Below, piece after piece: positions 5,920 to 7,566 of a stretch of DNA of 7,566 bases (position 1 is its first letter; each line of letters begins with the position of its first letter). This DNA comes from Oscillospiraceae bacterium. GTDB lineage: Bacteria > Bacillota > Clostridia > Oscillospirales > Oscillospiraceae. Where the stretch lies: the NCBI GenBank assembly GCA_029067025.1, contig JAIEFH010000271.1, positions 1-7,566 of the forward strand. The letters are read 5' to 3'. The notes under the pieces were generated by a model. It saw only the letters and a program-made list of their open reading frames with translations. It made no database searches and was not told where the DNA came from. Position numbers and translations under genes: made by a program.

Positions 5920-7566
5920 ATGCCAACCTTTCAACAGACCTTTGCCAACTGCCCCTTCCCGGAAGGGGTTTTGGCCGTTTTGGGGGACTATCCCGTCCAG
6001 GTGCGGGTGCTCAAGACCCAGCGGGCTATGGAGGTAATAGCAACTGGAACGAATGTTTCGCGTGAAACATTGGCTCAGGCGGAGGAGTGCCTGAAACGGG
6101 CCTTTAGCCTCAGCGCGGCTACGGTGAAGGTGGACGAGCCCCAGCCCGCTGTGCCGGAACGATCCGAACCCGCCACGGAGGAGAACGTATCCACACCGAA
6201 AGGGCCTGCCCGGGAGAAAAAGCCCGTGCTTTCTCCAGAGGCGGGTAAGTCCGTTGCTCCGCCGAAACCCACGGTTCCGAAAAAGGGGCCGGATCAGGGG
6301 CTAGAAGAGCAAATGGAGGCTATGCGCCGCAAATTGCTGCACCCAAGTTCGAACGCCTCCGCTTCCGGCGGCGGAAAAAAACGGGTGAAGCAGATCTATG
6401 GCAAAATCAGCGGCAAGAAAAAGCCCATCCCTTTGGGAGAATTGGCTCTGGATATGGGCAGCGTGCTGGTGGAGGGCGAGGTATTCAACATCGAACACCG
6501 GGAGCTCACCCGGCGGAAGGCCTGGGTGGTGTGCTTTGACATCACCGACCTGACGGGCTCCATCCGGGTCACCCGGTTTATGGAGGGGGAGGAGGCCAAG
6601 CCCATCATTGACCAGATCAAAAAGGGCCAGCGGCTCCAGGTGCAGGGACGGCTGAACCTGGGCCGGTTCGACAACAACGATCTGGTGCTGGAGCCCTATG
6701 GCATCAATGAGGTGCCAAAACCCGAGGGGCGAAGGGACACTGCCCCGGATAAGCGGGTGGAGCTACATTTACATACCAAAATGTCTATGATGGACGCCCT
6801 ATGCGACACGAAAGAGGCGGTAAAGCGGGCCATTGAATGGGGACATCCCGCCATTGCCATCACTGACCACGGGGTGGTGCAGTCCTTCCCGGACGCCTAC
6901 AATGCCTCCGGCCGGGGAGAGAAAATCAAGATTCTGTACGGTGTGGAGGCGTACTACCAGAACGATGTGGATGAGCAGGCGGCGGTTCACGGGCCGGGGG
7001 ATATGCCTCTGGATGGGGAATTTGTGGCTTTTGACCTGGAGACCACCGGCCTGGATGCCCGTACCAACGCCATCATCGAAATCGGCGCGGTGCGTATCCG
7101 AGGCGGGGAAGTGGTGGATAAATTCGCTTCTTTTGCCCAACCTGGGCATCCGCTCAGCGCCAAGACCGTGTCCCTCACCGGCATTACCGACGAGCTGCTG
7201 AAGGGCGCGCCCGCTCCGGAGGACGCGGTGGATGCCTTTCTGGACTGGGCGGGAGATACGCCATTGTGCGCTCATAACGCCGCCTTTGACACTGGGTTCA
7301 TCCGGGAATACTGCGCCCGTTCGGGGCGGCGCTTTGATCCGCTGTACTTCGATACGATGGTTTTGGCCCAGTATCTATGCCCTAAACTGCCCAACCACAA
7401 ACTGGACACGGTGGCGAATGCGCTGAAGCTTCCCCCGTTCCAGCACCACCGGGCCTATGTCGCTGCGGAGACCTGTGGACTGATTCTTTCGGCGGCGATC
7501 CCAGAGCTTCGTGAGCGGGGGGTGGAGCGCGCTGCCGCCATCAATGCTGCGTTCGCCGGGCAGAGG
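5920..7566 (+). CDS. polC: DNA polymerase III alpha subunit, PolC type, 5' part (runs off window)
   Basis: PolC is the replicative DNA polymerase of low-GC Gram-positives and Clostridia, with a built-in 3'-5' exonuclease. The frame is open from ATG 5920 to the window edge: 549 of about 1,400-1,450 residues. In order these are a small N-terminal domain (about 1-72); a Pro/Glu/Lys-rich linker (about 73-165); an OB fold (about 170-270); the first part of the PHP domain, with HLH at 283-285 and TDHGVVQSFPDAY from about 315; then the DnaQ-like exonuclease inserted in PHP from about 367. Exo I is DLETTG (Asp372, Glu374) and Exo II is AHNAAFD (Asp457). Exo III reads HHRAYVAAE: His510 is kept but residue 515, normally the catalytic Asp (HHRAIYDAE-type in Bacillus), is Ala. 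The polymerase core is outside the window. The leader before the OB fold is shorter than in Bacillus. Confidence 0.96.
   Translation, partial: MPTFQQTFANCPFPEGVLAVLGDYPVQVRVLKTQRAMEVIATGTNVSRETLAQAEECLKRAFSLSAATVKVDEPQPAVPERSEPATEENVSTPKGPAREKKPVLSPEAGKSVAPPKPTVPKKGPDQGLEEQMEAMRRKLLHPSSNASASGGGKKRVKQIYGKISGKKKPIPLGELALDMGSVLVEGEVFNIEHRELTRRKAWVVCFDITDLTGSIRVTRFMEGEEAKPIIDQIKKGQRLQVQGRLNLGRFDNNDLVLEPYGINEVPKPEGRRDTAPDKRVELHLHTKMSMMDALCDTKEAVKRAIEWGHPAIAITDHGVVQSFPDAYNASGRGEKIKILYGVEAYYQNDVDEQAAVHGPGDMPLDGEFVAFDLETTGLDARTNAIIEIGAVRIRGGEVVDKFASFAQPGHPLSAKTVSLTGITDELLKGAPAPEDAVDAFLDWAGDTPLCAHNAAFDTGFIREYCARSGRRFDPLYFDTMVLAQYLCPKLPNHKLDTVANALKLPPFQHHRAYVAAETCGLILSAAIPELRERGVERAAAINAAFAGQR
5952..5972 (+). 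terminator. Terminator-like hairpin inside the start of polC
   Basis: CCCCTTCC at 5952-5959 and GGAAGGGG at 5961-5968 are complementary around one C. In practice this gives a stem of about six pairs with a five-base loop, followed directly by TTTT (5969-5972). The shape is that of a short intrinsic terminator or attenuator, but the T-run is only four long and it lies within codons 11-18 of polC. Its action is unproven. Confidence 0.25.
6054..6069. other. parS-like ParB-binding (centromere) site within polC
   Basis: TGTTTCGCGTGAAACA differs from the bacterial parS consensus TGTTTCACGTGAAACA at one base only (position 7, base 6060, A to G). Adjoining AA and TT extend the inverted arms to eight bases each (6052-6059 and 6064-6071). 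The mismatch is the third base of a serine codon (TCG for TCA). The encoded peptide, N-V-S-R-E-T at PolC residues 45-50, is what parS yields in this frame. By my estimate a match this close is expected by chance about once in ten thousand windows of this size. Whether ParB binds it is not known. Confidence 0.55.

Overview
The window looks like chromosomal core DNA from a high-GC member of the Clostridia; I infer the Oscillospiraceae group (relatives of Flavonifractor or Oscillibacter). The reasons are a Gram-positive-type PolC replicase, GC-rich third codon positions, and the order frr-uppS-cdsA-dxr-rseP-ispG-polC, which is typical of Clostridia (Bacillus has proS before polC and no ispG there). 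All genes are on the + strand and almost every base is coding.

Layout: 1-374 is the 3' part of frr (ribosome recycling factor). A 110-base gap follows; it holds a perfect 32-base palindrome and a relatively AT-rich stretch that may carry a weak promoter. From 485 onward the genes are packed like an operon, with gaps of -4 to +16 bases: uppS (485-1231), cdsA (1233-2069), dxr (2066-3214), rseP (3221-4291, TTG start), ispG (4305-5342), a GNAT acetyltransferase (5352-5903) and the first 549 codons of polC (5920 to the window end).

How they fit together: Dxr and IspG are two enzymes of the MEP isoprenoid pathway. Its products feed UppS, which makes the undecaprenyl carrier lipid for cell-wall synthesis. 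CdsA makes CDP-diacylglycerol for phospholipids, and RseP is the intramembrane site-2 protease. The block therefore joins translation, envelope lipid supply, membrane proteolysis and replication. The GNAT gene is the one member that is not part of the usual cluster.

I see no new multi-gene system. Two details in polC stand out. First, the catalytic aspartate of proofreading-exonuclease motif III reads as alanine (codon 7462-7464), which predicts a proofreading-defective replicase or a base-call error. Second, codons 45-50 contain a 15/16 match to the ParB-binding parS centromere site (6054-6069). Lesser points are the palindrome after frr, a terminator-like hairpin at the start of polC, and a nine-G tract in cdsA.
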